Source: Phyllobacteriaceae bacterium (GTDB taxonomy: Bacteria > Pseudomonadota > Alphaproteobacteria > Rhizobiales > Rhizobiaceae). Taken from it: 64,000 nt of DNA. The translations under genes and the position numbers were made by a program. The notes beneath the pieces were generated by a model that made no database searches, had not been told where the DNA came from, and saw only the letters and a program-made list of their open reading frames with translations. The DNA is taken from NCBI GenBank assembly GCA_002708825.1, contig PAPF01000013.1, positions 153,350 to 217,349 of the forward strand. Direction: 5' to 3'. Below are positions 1 to 8,820 of the stretch, in pieces (position 1 is the stretch's first letter; each line of letters starts with the position of its first letter).

Positions 1-1
1 G

Positions 2-3000
2 AACGCCACGGCCATCGCCGGCAGCCTTGAAGAGCGCACCGCCGCCATTGCCGGCACGTTCGAGGAAAAGACCGCGGCCATTGCCGGCCGTTTCGAGGAG
101 ACGACCGGTACATTGTCGGACCGGCTGGACGGGGCCGCGCAGGCCGCGGCCGGACGCGTGGAGGAAACATCCGGCAATCTGGTGTCACGCGTCGAAGCGG
201 CCGCCGATGCCATCCGCAACAATCTGGCCCAGACGGCAGGTTCCGTCACCGAGCGCCTGGCCGGCACGGCAAGCGATGTCGGTGGCCGCATCGAAAGCAC
301 GGGCGCATCCCTCACCCGGCAGATCGACGAGGCAGGCAACGCACTCACCGAACGGATGACGGGAACGGCCGACACCGTGCGCGGACAGCTCGAATCGACA
401 GCCACCGGAATCACCGGCAGGCTCGACGAAACGGCAGGTTCGATCCGCGGCCGGTTCGATTCCGTGGCTGACGAGGTGGTCGCACGGCTTTCGGAGAACA
501 CCGAGGTCATCCGCGTTCGCCTTGACGAAACGGCCAACGAGGTTTCCGGGCGCCTCGACCAGACCAGCACGTCCATGGCAGGCCGTCTCAACGAGACCTT
601 CAACCTCTTGTCCGGGCAACTTGACGAGACCGCCAACCGCCTGGCCATCCGGCTTGACGATGCGCGCCAGCAGATCGGCGGCCTGCTTGCCGACGATGTG
701 GAAAAGGCCGCCGCCGCGCGCGAACGTCTGGCCGAGCAGCTGTCCGCCGATTTCGCCCGCACCGCCGAAAGCCGCAACCAGCTTGCGCGCTTCATTTCCG
801 ACGAGATTTCCCGCGCCGAGGCCGACCGTGCCCGCATCGCGGCCCTTGTCGGTGAGGAAGTCTCGAAGATCGAAGGCCATCGCCAGCAGATCCTCGACGC
901 CATGGCCGGCGAATTCGCCCGCGCCGGCGATGACCGCGATGCCTTCCGCGATGCGATCTCGCGTCACCTGGAGAACTTCCAGGCCATTCGCGGCCAGATC
1001 ACTGCCGATGTGGAGAAGGACGTCGAGAAGCTGGAACAGGCCTTCCTGAGCCAGTCGGGCATCATCGAGGAACGCACCTCCACCATGGAGCGGGCGCTCT
1101 CGATCGGCGTCGACAATGTACGCAAGGCGCTCGAACAGAGTGCGGGAACCGTGGCCCAGGCGCTGCGTGACCGTATCGTGGAAGCCACGGCCCATCTCCA
1201 GACCGAGACCGGCAAGAGCTTCGAGGATGCAGAGCGCCGGATCGCGGAACGCACTGCGGAACTGGAGCGCGTGTTCACCGAGGCCACGCAGCGTTTCGAC
1301 GGCCAGACCAGCCAGACCGTCGCCCGCGTCGAACAGGCCCTGAGCGATGCCGATCGCGTGCTCGCCGAGACGGTCGGCAATTCCTCCAACGCGCTTCAGC
1401 AGCGCATCGACGCGATCATGACCGCGCTGGCGGAAAAGGACGCGCATATCGGCGCGATGATCGATCGCAATGCGGAACAGGTGCGCACCGCCATCGGCGA
1501 TATCGAAAACGCCTTCATGAGCGTTGACGGCCGCCTGCTCGACCGGGCAACGGCAACGGCCGAACAGCTTGAGAGCCGTTCGCAGGCCATCGCCGGCATT
1601 TTCTCCGACCTGCAGACACGCATGGCAGAGGAAGCCGATGCCGTTGTCCGCCGGCTTGGCAACCAGGTCAGCGATGCCGAACGCCGTCTGGCCGACGGCG
1701 CCGAGCAGATCGCTGCCCGCCTCGGCGAGAAGGTCGCCGAGTCCGAAAGCCAGCTTGCTGCCAAGGCGGATGCGATTGCCGGAACGTTCCGGGCCGTCAA
1801 CCAGCACATCACCCAGGGCACGAGCGACGCGGCGAACACCATCTCAGCCCGCGCCGAGGAACTCAACGCCACCCTTTCGCAGCGTACCGCGGATATTTCA
1901 CGCATCCTCGACGAGGAAGCCCGTCCGCTGGTCGACCGGTTTGCCGCCAGCGGCGATTCGATGAAGCGCACGCTGGAACAGGCCACGGCGGAAGCATCCG
2001 AGCGCCTGCGTGCCGAAAACCAGGCGCTTGTCAGCGCGCTTCAGGCCCGCACGGCGGAAACGCTGTCGGCTGTCGAAAGCGCCAGCAGCGCCCTGACGGA
2101 GAATGTCGATTCGCTGATCGGACGCCTGACAGCCTCCAACGCCCGTCTCGGCCAGCTCATCGACATGGCCCGCAGCAATCTCGGCGAGGTGGACGAGAAG
2201 CTTGCCGCGACGACGGAATCCTTCTCCACACGCGCCGAACGCGCGGCCCAGACGTTCAACACCTCCGCCTCCATCCTGGAGAATTCCACAGCCAAGCTGG
2301 GCGAATTGTCCACGGGCGCGTTAACCCAGATCGCCTCGCTGGCCCGGCGTCTCGAGGAACACGGCGAACTCCTCAACAATGCCTCGTCGGTCATCGGCTC
2401 CGCCCAGGGGACGCTCGACAGCACGCTGACGGAGCGCCAGCAGGCGCTGGAGAGCCTTTCCTCGGGGCTGATCGCCAAGTCCGAGGAAATCCAGAAGGCC
2501 ATGCGGGGCTTTGAGGCGCTTGTCTCCCGCTCCGCCAGCATGGCGGAAGGGCGCACCCGCGACACGGCCGAGCAGATGCGCGAGGCCATCCAGCAGGTCA
2601 TCGACGCGGCGACGGAACGTTTCTCGGGCGCCACCGAGGAAATCCGCCGCACCGCAGGCGCGATCCGTTCCGAACTCGAGGTCACCCGCGAGGAACTGCG
2701 CCGCGGCGTTCTCGACATGCCGGAAGAAGCCCGCGAATCGACCACGGCCATGCGCCGGGCCGTTTCCGAGCAGATCAACGCGTTGAAGGAGCTTTCCGAG
2801 ATCGTCACCCGGTCGGGCCGCGCCTTCGGCGTGTCGCAGCAGCCTGCCCAGCCGGCGCGCCGGCCTGCACCGCCTGCTGCCCGCGCGGAACCTGTTGCGC
2901 CTCCCGCGCCGCCTGCCGCGCCGGCACCGGTGGAATCGCCCTATCGCGCGCCTTCGGATTATGTGCGTAGCAGCGAACCAGCCCCGCAGCCCGCGCCGGC

Positions 3001-3463
3001 ACGCGAGACGGCACCGGCCGGACAGTCCGGCGGCTGGGTGCAGGACCTGCTGCGCCGGGCTTCCACCGACGAGTCACCGGCGCCGCGCCGCCCGGCCGGC
3101 GACAACCGTTCGCCGCGCCAGGTGGTCGATTCGCTGAACTCGATCTCGGTCGATATCGCCCGCGCGATCGACCACGAGGCGGCAATGGACTTGTGGAAGC
3201 GCTATTCCAACGGCGAACGCAATGTCTTCACACGCCGGCTCTATACGCTGAAGGGCCAGCAGACCTTCGACGAAATCCGCAGCAAGTACCAGTCCAGCGG
3301 CGAATTCCGCACCGTCGTGGACCGTTATTGCGACGATTTCGAGCGACTGCTGGCGGACGTGACCCGCAACGAGCGCGACCCCGCGGTCGCCCAGAGCTAC
3401 CTCGCTTCCGAGCAGGGCAAGGTCTACACCATGCTGGCCCATGCCAGCGGCCGCCTGCGCTGA
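2..3463 (+). CDS. Giant hendecad-repeat coiled-coil protein (C-terminal part, 5' truncated)
   Basis: The frame is open from the left edge, so the first visible Met is not the start and at least 1153 residues are present. The first 225 codons are twenty uninterrupted 11-residue repeats (consensus roughly xGRLDETAxxI), the pattern of apolipoprotein-like or right-handed coiled coils. A long heptad-type helical rod follows to about base 2820, then a Pro/Ala-rich linker (about 2830-3060) and a compact C-terminal domain with aromatic and charged residues. Large proteins of this kind occur in rhizobia and are often labelled kinesin-like or apolipoprotein domain proteins; their function is not established. 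A structural or envelope-organising role is inference. The gene ends before a bidirectional terminator. Confidence 0.85.
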   Translation, partial: NATAIAGSLEERTAAIAGTFEEKTAAIAGRFEETTGTLSDRLDGAAQAAAGRVEETSGNLVSRVEAAADAIRNNLAQTAGSVTERLAGTASDVGGRIESTGASLTRQIDEAGNALTERMTGTADTVRGQLESTATGITGRLDETAGSIRGRFDSVADEVVARLSENTEVIRVRLDETANEVSGRLDQTSTSMAGRLNETFNLLSGQLDETANRLAIRLDDARQQIGGLLADDVEKAAAARERLAEQLSADFARTAESRNQLARFISDEISRAEADRARIAALVGEEVSKIEGHRQQILDAMAGEFARAGDDRDAFRDAISRHLENFQAIRGQITADVEKDVEKLEQAFLSQSGIIEERTSTMERALSIGVDNVRKALEQSAGTVAQALRDRIVEATAHLQTETGKSFEDAERRIAERTAELERVFTEATQRFDGQTSQTVARVEQALSDADRVLAETVGNSSNALQQRIDAIMTALAEKDAHIGAMIDRNAEQVRTAIGDIENAFMSVDGRLLDRATATAEQLESRSQAIAGIFSDLQTRMAEEADAVVRRLGNQVSDAERRLADGAEQIAARLGEKVAESESQLAAKADAIAGTFRAVNQHITQGTSDAANTISARAEELNATLSQRTADISRILDEEARPLVDRFAASGDSMKRTLEQATAEASERLRAENQALVSALQARTAETLSAVESASSALTENVDSLIGRLTASNARLGQLIDMARSNLGEVDEKLAATTESFSTRAERAAQTFNTSASILENSTAKLGELSTGALTQIASLARRLEEHGELLNNASSVIGSAQGTLDSTLTERQQALESLSSGLIAKSEEIQKAMRGFEALVSRSASMAEGRTRDTAEQMREAIQQVIDAATERFSGATEEIRRTAGAIRSELEVTREELRRGVLDMPEEARESTTAMRRAVSEQINALKELSEIVTRSGRAFGVSQQPAQPARRPAPPAARAEPVAPPAPPAAPAPVESPYRAPSDYVRSSEPAPQPAPARETAPAGQSGGWVQDLLRRASTDESPAPRRPAGDNRSPRQVVDSLNSISVDIARAIDHEAAMDLWKRYSNGERNVFTRRLYTLKGQQTFDEIRSKYQSSGEFRTVVDRYCDDFERLLADVTRNERDPAVAQSYLASEQGKVYTMLAHASGRLR
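17..676 (+). repeat. Twenty tandem 33-bp (11-residue) coding repeats
   Basis: The translated frame can be cut into 20 consecutive 11-residue units without a single insertion or deletion. A hydrophobic residue (L, I, F, V or M) sits at position 4 and another, usually I, V or L, at position 11; Asp/Glu is common at 5-6. DNA identity between units is partial, so they are old repeats rather than recent duplications. The five residues before base 17 look like the end of another unit, so the array probably continues outside the window. Confidence 0.8.
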
Positions 3464-3489
3464 TTGACAGGATACAAACCACAGAAACG

Positions 3490-3519
3490 AAAAAGGCGGC
3501 TTTCAAGGCCGCCTTTTTT
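3490..3519. terminator. Bidirectional Rho-independent terminator
   Basis: An 11-bp stem (3490-3500 paired with 3508-3518) has an A-run on its left arm and a T-run on its right arm, with a 7-nt loop. It lies between the convergent coiled-coil gene (ending at 3463) and the transport lipoprotein gene (ending at 3573), so it can stop transcription from both sides. Confidence 0.85.
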
Positions 3520-3572
3520 CATGTCCGGCAGAATTTGGCGGACGAAGCTGCGAAAATGTCAGCCACATCCGT

Positions 3573-4202
3573 TCAGATCGCCCGCAGCACCCATTCGACG
3601 ATCTCGGCCGCCACCTCGTTGAAGGCGGCGTCCAGCGCACGGACATAATCGCCGTTCTGCGAACCCGCCAACGGGGCTTCGGCTTCGAAAACCTGCTGGC
3701 GCGCGACGACACCGCTGCGGTCGTTGAGCAGGCGCACCGACAGCGCGACCCGGGCCCGCGCGGCGCCATTGTCGAGGACCACCTCGAAGCTGCGCACATC
3801 GGTGATGAGCTGGAAGTCGATGGCCAGTCCTTCGCCCGGACGGCCGACCCCGCGAATGCGCCCCGAGCGCTGGAAGCTCTCGATGAGCCGCGCCTGGATC
3901 ACCTTCGGCAGACGGTCGCTCCACTGCGCGCCGCCGAGATAGGCGATCTCGCCTGGCGCCGGGCGCAGCATGATGTTCTCGCCGTCCAGCGCCTTGAGGG
4001 CGACGGGTTCGGTCACCAGCACCTGGCGGCGCAGTGTGCGCGGGCCGCTTTCGGGGGGCCGGGCGGCGGAAAGATCGAAGGTGTCGAGCGGTTTGGGCGT
4101 GCCCCCGACGAGGGCACAGGACGCAAGGCCAATCGCCAGCATGACGGCACCGGTGCCGCGAAGGACCGCTTTCCCGGCGGGGCGGAAAATATCAGCGCTC
4201 AT
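3573..4202 (-). CDS. ABC-type transport auxiliary lipoprotein (Mla operon)
   Basis: A 209-residue lipoprotein whose signal peptide ends in the lipobox LASC, so the mature protein would be lipid-anchored in the periplasm. The rest fits the ABC-type transport auxiliary lipoprotein family (DUF330/PqiC-like): a region around PGEIAYLGGAQWSDRLP and a C-terminal segment on handling of free or attached regulators. It is the last gene of a minus-strand phospholipid transport operon after the MlaD-type gene. The frame stays open upstream into mlaD, but the Met at 4202 directly precedes the signal peptide and has AAGGGT-like sequence upstream, so that start is preferred. Its exact partner role (MlaC-like shuttle or PqiC-like outer-membrane anchor) is inference. 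Confidence 0.85.
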   Translation of the reverse strand: MSADIFRPAGKAVLRGTGAVMLAIGLASCALVGGTPKPLDTFDLSAARPPESGPRTLRRQVLVTEPVALKALDGENIMLRPAPGEIAYLGGAQWSDRLPKVIQARLIESFQRSGRIRGVGRPGEGLAIDFQLITDVRSFEVVLDNGAARARVALSVRLLNDRSGVVARQQVFEAEAPLAGSQNGDYVRALDAAFNEVAAEIVEWVLRAI

Positions 4203-4323
4203 GCCGGACCCTTGCGTCAATCGGGATACCCTCACGCCACAATTACGGACCTCCACGCCGGTCCGTCCCCCTGTCCCCACATGATCGCGCCCTGCGTCCT
4301 TGTGCGCCGGCAAGGCGCGGGAG

Positions 4324-5676
4324 TCAACGCCGTGTTCGGCCATCGATCGTCCGCACCTCCCCTGCGCCACCCGTGATGATGCGCTGGGGATTGCGTTCCA
4401 GGCTGGTGATGGCCGATTCGATGCGGCCAATGGCCCGCCGCCCTTCGCGCACGAATGCCTCCACGTCACGCAGGCCCGTGGTGGAGAACTGCGACAGGCC
4501 GGCCGTGATCGGCCCGAGCCGCTGGTTGAGCGTTTCTGCCACCTGGCGGAACGACCTGAAGGTCTCGCGCGCCTCGGCGAACAGTCCCTCGCCCTCCTCG
4601 CTGTCCAGCAAGCCGTCGACCTTGGCCAGCAAACCGTCGACACGCGCCGATGCGGCATTCAGCCGCTCCATCGTCTGGCGCGCATCCGTGATGATCCTGT
4701 CGATATCCTCGCCCTTTGCGGCGACCCGGCCGGAGAGCGACGATATGTCCTCGCTTGCCTTGCGGAAATTCCCGGTCATCACCTCGATATCCTCCGGTTT
4801 CACGCCGGCCACGATCCGGTCCACCTTGTCGAAGGTCTGCGAGGCCTTGCCGCCAAGATCGGCAAGCGACGCCGATGCCTTGGAGATGTCGGCCATGATC
4901 GTGTCGAGATCGCCGGTCGATTCGTTGAGCCGCTTCATGAAGCCGTCCGCATTGTCGACAATGCTCGTCACCTTCTCCGGCTCGACCGCGTCGAGGATCT
5001 TTTCCGCGGCCGCGAGCGTGGTGTCGAGGCGTCCTGACACGCTTTTCAGGCTTTCCGACAGCGAGCCGACGCTTTCCAGGAAGTCGTCGACGCCCTGCGC
5101 ATTGTCAGCCAGCGCCTTTGAGAAGGTTTCGGCGTTCTTCACGGTATTGGCAACCGGTTCGCGAACCTCCTCGACCACCTCCTCGAGCCGGGCAAGCATC
5201 TTGTCGGCACGTGTCATCAGCTGTTGTGCGGTGTCGGTCAGATTGGTGACGCTCGACGGATTGGCGCTGATCTGTGCCACCGTGCCCTGTTCGGCGGCTT
5301 GCGCCAGCAGGTTCGGTTCGGCCGTGTTGCCGCCCTTCAGGTCGATGTTCGCGGCAAAGGACAATCCGGCGATGACGATGTTGGCCGTCGTCGATTTGGT
5401 CAGCGGCGTGAGGCGGTCGACCTTGGCCTCGGCAATCGCCAGTCCGGGCTGGTTCGGATCGATGAAGACCCGCTCCACCTGCCCGACGCGCACGCCGTTG
5501 AACATCACCGCCGATCCCCTGTCGAGGCCGGCCGCGGAACCGGGAATGAGGATCTGCAGCGGCGCGGTGTCCCCGTACTGGTTCGGGCGCGCGGTCCAGT
5601 AGACGAAACCGAAGGCCGCCGCGATGAGCAGCAGCGTTATGATGCCGACGGTGACGTAATTGGCTTTCGTTTCCAT
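4324..5676 (-). CDS. mlaD: MlaD-family MCE protein, periplasmic lipid-binding subunit
   Basis: 450 residues. One N-terminal membrane anchor (about residues 9-27) is followed by an MCE domain (about 38-118, with the MFNGVRVGQVERVFID-type core). A long amphipathic helical region rich in D, K, L and S follows, of the kind that forms a tunnel or coiled coil between membranes in larger MCE proteins. E. coli MlaD is much shorter (about 180 residues); the extended form is usual in alphaproteobacteria. It lies 4 bp downstream of the ATPase gene, so the two are translated as an operon. The likely role is to carry phospholipid between inner and outer membrane. Confidence 0.92.
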   Translation of the reverse strand: METKANYVTVGIITLLLIAAAFGFVYWTARPNQYGDTAPLQILIPGSAAGLDRGSAVMFNGVRVGQVERVFIDPNQPGLAIAEAKVDRLTPLTKSTTANIVIAGLSFAANIDLKGGNTAEPNLLAQAAEQGTVAQISANPSSVTNLTDTAQQLMTRADKMLARLEEVVEEVREPVANTVKNAETFSKALADNAQGVDDFLESVGSLSESLKSVSGRLDTTLAAAEKILDAVEPEKVTSIVDNADGFMKRLNESTGDLDTIMADISKASASLADLGGKASQTFDKVDRIVAGVKPEDIEVMTGNFRKASEDISSLSGRVAAKGEDIDRIITDARQTMERLNAASARVDGLLAKVDGLLDSEEGEGLFAEARETFRSFRQVAETLNQRLGPITAGLSQFSTTGLRDVEAFVREGRRAIGRIESAITSLERNPQRIITGGAGEVRTIDGRTRR

Positions 5677-5680
5677 CGCT

Positions 5681-6505
5681 TCAGGCGTCCTGTCCTGCCG
5701 GCCGCCTGACGATCTGGCGTGCCCGCTTGCCCCGGAAATAGGCCTTCACCCAAGGGTGGTCCACTTCCAGCATGGTTTCAACCGTCCCCTCCACCAGCAC
5801 CCTGCGGTCGCCGAGCACCGCGACGCGGTCGCAAACGGAGAAAAGGCTGTCGAGGTCGTGGGTGACCATGTAGACGGTCAGCCCCATCGTGTCGCGCAGA
5901 TTGGCGACCAGTTCGTCGAATTCCGCCGCCCCGATCGGGTCGAGGCCCGATGTCGGCTCGTCCAGGAAGACGATGGCCGGGTCCAGCGCCAGGGCACGCG
6001 CCAGCGCGGCGCGCTTGATCATGCCGCCCGAAAGCTCGGACGGCTTCTTGTCGGCCGCGTCGGGAGCCAGCCCGACGAGTTCGATCTTGAGATGCGCCAG
6101 TTCGTCCATCAATGCCTTCGGCATGTCGAGATATTCGCGCATCGGCACCTGGATGTTCTCCTTCACCGTCAGCGCGGAGAACAGCGCGCCATGCTGGAAC
6201 AGCACGCCCATGTTGGTGTCGATGGCGAATCGCTCCTCCTCGCCGAGGTGATCGAGATCATGCCCGAACAGGGTGATGGTGCCGGCCTGTTTCGCGGTCA
6301 GACCGAGAATGGTGCGCAGCAGCACGGACTTTCCCGCGCCCGACGCACCCACAAAGCCGAGGATCTCGCCGCGCCGGACATCCAGGTCGAGGTTTTCCAG
6401 CACCAGTTTCTCGCCGAAACCGACCGTGACCCCGCGCGCGGTGAGGATCACCTCGTGCCCGTGCGCCCGCGCCATGCCGTCTGGTCCCCTGCCCGCTTCC
6501 GTCAT
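5681..6505 (-). CDS. mlaF: MlaF-type ABC transporter ATP-binding protein
   Basis: 274 residues from the Met at 6505, which lies 7 nt after the permease stop; in-frame sequence upstream lies inside the permease gene. Walker A GASGAGKS (residues 53-60), Q-loop FQHGALF, signature LSGGMIKRAALARALA and Walker B VFLDEPTSGLDP are all present, followed by the switch histidine in VTHD. This is the energy subunit of the phospholipid/MCE transporter and pairs with the STAS-MlaE permease upstream. All motifs are intact, so an active ATPase is expected. Confidence 0.93.
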   Translation of the reverse strand: MTEAGRGPDGMARAHGHEVILTARGVTVGFGEKLVLENLDLDVRRGEILGFVGASGAGKSVLLRTILGLTAKQAGTITLFGHDLDHLGEEERFAIDTNMGVLFQHGALFSALTVKENIQVPMREYLDMPKALMDELAHLKIELVGLAPDAADKKPSELSGGMIKRAALARALALDPAIVFLDEPTSGLDPIGAAEFDELVANLRDTMGLTVYMVTHDLDSLFSVCDRVAVLGDRRVLVEGTVETMLEVDHPWVKAYFRGKRARQIVRRPAGQDA

Positions 6506-6512
6506 CGCCGCC

Positions 6513-7694
6513 TCAATAGTCGATCGCGGCGTAGAACATGGCAAACAGGCCGTCCACCACGATGACGCAGAAGATTGCCTTGACCACGGAGGCAGTGACC
6601 TGGCGGCCGAGCGATTCGGCGCTTCCCTGGACGCGCAAGCCTTCCATGGCGGCGATGACGCCGATGATCAGGCCCATGAATGGCGCCTTGATCAGGCCGG
6701 AAAAGATCGTCGACAGGTCGATCCCGTCATGCATGCGCCGGATGAAGGTTTCCGGCTCGATGCCCGAATAGAACCAGGCGGTCACGATGGCGCCGCCAAG
6801 GGCGGCGGCATTGGCCGCAACGGTCAGCAGCGGCATGGCGATCACCAGCGCCACGAGCCGGGGAAAGACCAGCACCCCCACGGGATTGAGGCCGATCACC
6901 GTCAGCGCGTCGATCTCCTCGCGCATCTTCATCGACCCGATCTCGGCCGTGATCGCGCTGCCGGAGCGGCCGGCCACCATGATGGCGGTCAGCAGCACGC
7001 CGATCTCGCGCAAGACAAGGATCGACACGAGGTTCACGACGAAGATCTCGGTGCCGAAATAGCGCATCTGGAAGGCGCCCTGCTGGGCGATGATCGCGCC
7101 GACGATGCCCGACATCAGCATGACGATGGGGATGGCGCCAACCCCGACCCGGTCGATCTGGTGGACGATCGCGGTCAGGGAGATGGCATGACCGCGGCCG
7201 AACTTCATCTGCGCCCCGCGGATCGTCGCCCCGAGGATGTGCATGGACAGCATGAACTGGTCGGCAAACCGGTAGACGATGGCGCCGACATGGGCAAACA
7301 GGGAAGCCAGGCCGAACCGCCCCTTGCGCGCCGGCGCATGGTCGATGCCCGCGGCGTCGCGGACTGCCGTCAGAAGGACGCCGAACTCTTCGCGTGCGCC
7401 CGTGATCTCGACTGTCTTGCCTGATTTTCCTGAAACCGTGGCCAGCCGTTCGATCAGCCAGGCGCCGGCCGTGTCCATGTGGCCGATGGCGGAAAGATCG
7501 ATGAGCAGCGAACCCGCCTGCTCGCCCTCCAGCTTGCGCATCGCGCTGTCGACCGAGGCAACGCTGCGCGTGACCCAGTCGCCGGACAGTTCCGCCCGGA
7601 TCCGCCCGCCCTCGCGCGACACGGCGACGCCCGGCCCTGCGGGCCGCGCGGCAACCGATTCCTTCACTGCTTGCCCGTCGGCCTCGTTCAACAT
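6513..7694 (-). CDS. mlaE: STAS-MlaE fusion permease of MCE phospholipid transporter
   Basis: 393 residues in two parts. The first 110 or so form a STAS domain (DLSAIGHMDTAGAWLIERL), the equivalent of the separate MlaB protein of E. coli. The remainder is an MlaE permease with about five or six membrane segments and the conserved run LREIGVLLTAIMVAGRSGSA. It is the first gene of the operon; the ATPase start follows its stop by 7 nt. The MlaB-MlaE fusion is common in alphaproteobacteria. No mlaC or mlaA homologue is in the window. Confidence 0.93.
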   Translation of the reverse strand: MLNEADGQAVKESVAARPAGPGVAVSREGGRIRAELSGDWVTRSVASVDSAMRKLEGEQAGSLLIDLSAIGHMDTAGAWLIERLATVSGKSGKTVEITGAREEFGVLLTAVRDAAGIDHAPARKGRFGLASLFAHVGAIVYRFADQFMLSMHILGATIRGAQMKFGRGHAISLTAIVHQIDRVGVGAIPIVMLMSGIVGAIIAQQGAFQMRYFGTEIFVVNLVSILVLREIGVLLTAIMVAGRSGSAITAEIGSMKMREEIDALTVIGLNPVGVLVFPRLVALVIAMPLLTVAANAAALGGAIVTAWFYSGIEPETFIRRMHDGIDLSTIFSGLIKAPFMGLIIGVIAAMEGLRVQGSAESLGRQVTASVVKAIFCVIVVDGLFAMFYAAIDY

Positions 7695-7771
7695 AGGACT
7701 GTTTTAGGGGCGGTCTCCGTCCTTGTCACTTCGCCCGCACAACAGGTTGGGCAGCCTGAAGAAAGAAAACC

Positions 7772-8755
7772 ATGGCGCGTAGTCTTTCCGTCACACAGGA
7801 ACGCTTTCCCATCGCGGGAACCTTCACCATTTCGCGCGGATCGAAAATCGACGCTGATGTCGTCACCGTGCGAATCGAGGAGCACGGACTGCATGGCTGG
7901 GCCGAATGCGTGCCCTATGGACGCTACGGCGAGACCATCGAGAGCGTGATGGACGAGATTGCCGGCATCGCCGGCGCGGTGAGCGAGGGCCTGGGCCGCA
8001 CCGAGCTTCTTTCCGCCATGCGCCCGGGCGCGGCGCGCAATGCCGTCGATTGCGCGCTGTGGGACCTCGAAGCCAAGCAGAGCGGCATTCCGGCCCACCG
8101 GCGGGCCTGCCGTCTGCCGCCCCGGCCGGTCGAAACGGCCTATACCGTGTCGCTCGGCCATCCCGAGGACATGGCCGACCGCGCGCGCGCCGCCGCCCAT
8201 CGCCGCGTCATCAAGGTCAAGGTCGGCGGGGAGGACGACATCAAGCGCCTTCATGCCGTCGCCGCCGCCGCGCCCAACTCCCATTTCATCCTTGATGCCA
8301 ATGAAGGCTGGACCGCGGGCAATATCCGCGAAAACATGCTCGCCGCCGCCCACTACCGGGCGGTGCTGGTCGAGCAGCCACTGCCGGCCGGCGAGGACGC
8401 CCTGCTACGCGACATCCCGCACCCGGTTCCGATTTGCGCGGACGAAAGCGTGCACACCGTCGACGACCTGGCGTCGTTGACGGGCCTCTACGACGCCATC
8501 AACGTCAAGCTCGACAAGACGGGTGGCCTGACCGCGGCCCTGCAATTGCGCGACGCCGCACACGCCATGGGCTTTGCCGTGATGGTCGGCTGCATGGTCG
8601 GCACGTCGCTGGCCATGGCGCCGGCCGTGTTGCTGGCCCAGGAGGCCGAGTTCGTGGATCTGGACGGGCCGCTTCTCCTCGCCCGTGACCGGAGCCATGC
8701 CTTGCGCTATTCCGGGTCGATCATCTCGCCGCCCGAAGCCGGCCTTTGGGGATAG
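7772..8755 (+). CDS. Enolase-superfamily dipeptide / N-acyl amino acid epimerase
   Basis: 327 residues of the muconate-lactonizing subgroup. Catalytic and metal residues are visible: the KxK pair K148/K150 (VIKVKVGG), metal ligands D175 (LDANEGW), E201 (VEQPL) and D224 (CADES), and the opposite-face lysine K246 (NVKLDKTGG). This pattern fits L-Ala-D/L-Glu epimerase (YcjG-like, murein peptide recycling) and also N-acetyl-D-glutamate racemase DgcA, which is close in sequence. No DgcN-type partner gene is next to it, so the substrate cannot be settled here. It is divergent from the mla operon and 65 bp upstream of an SDR gene on the same strand. Confidence 0.88.
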   Translation: MARSLSVTQERFPIAGTFTISRGSKIDADVVTVRIEEHGLHGWAECVPYGRYGETIESVMDEIAGIAGAVSEGLGRTELLSAMRPGAARNAVDCALWDLEAKQSGIPAHRRACRLPPRPVETAYTVSLGHPEDMADRARAAAHRRVIKVKVGGEDDIKRLHAVAAAAPNSHFILDANEGWTAGNIRENMLAAAHYRAVLVEQPLPAGEDALLRDIPHPVPICADESVHTVDDLASLTGLYDAINVKLDKTGGLTAALQLRDAAHAMGFAVMVGCMVGTSLAMAPAVLLAQEAEFVDLDGPLLLARDRSHALRYSGSIISPPEAGLWG

Positions 8756-8820
8756 CCACGCCAGGGACGGCGTGAGGCCGGCCGCGCACACCGTCTGGCC
8801 GTAACAGGAAGGAGCATTTC

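Noticed and set aside
185-1807. Long open frame antisense to the coiled-coil gene
   Set aside because: It follows from the GC-rich repeated codons of the sense gene; no ribosome site, no family similarity, and the sense protein is clearly real.
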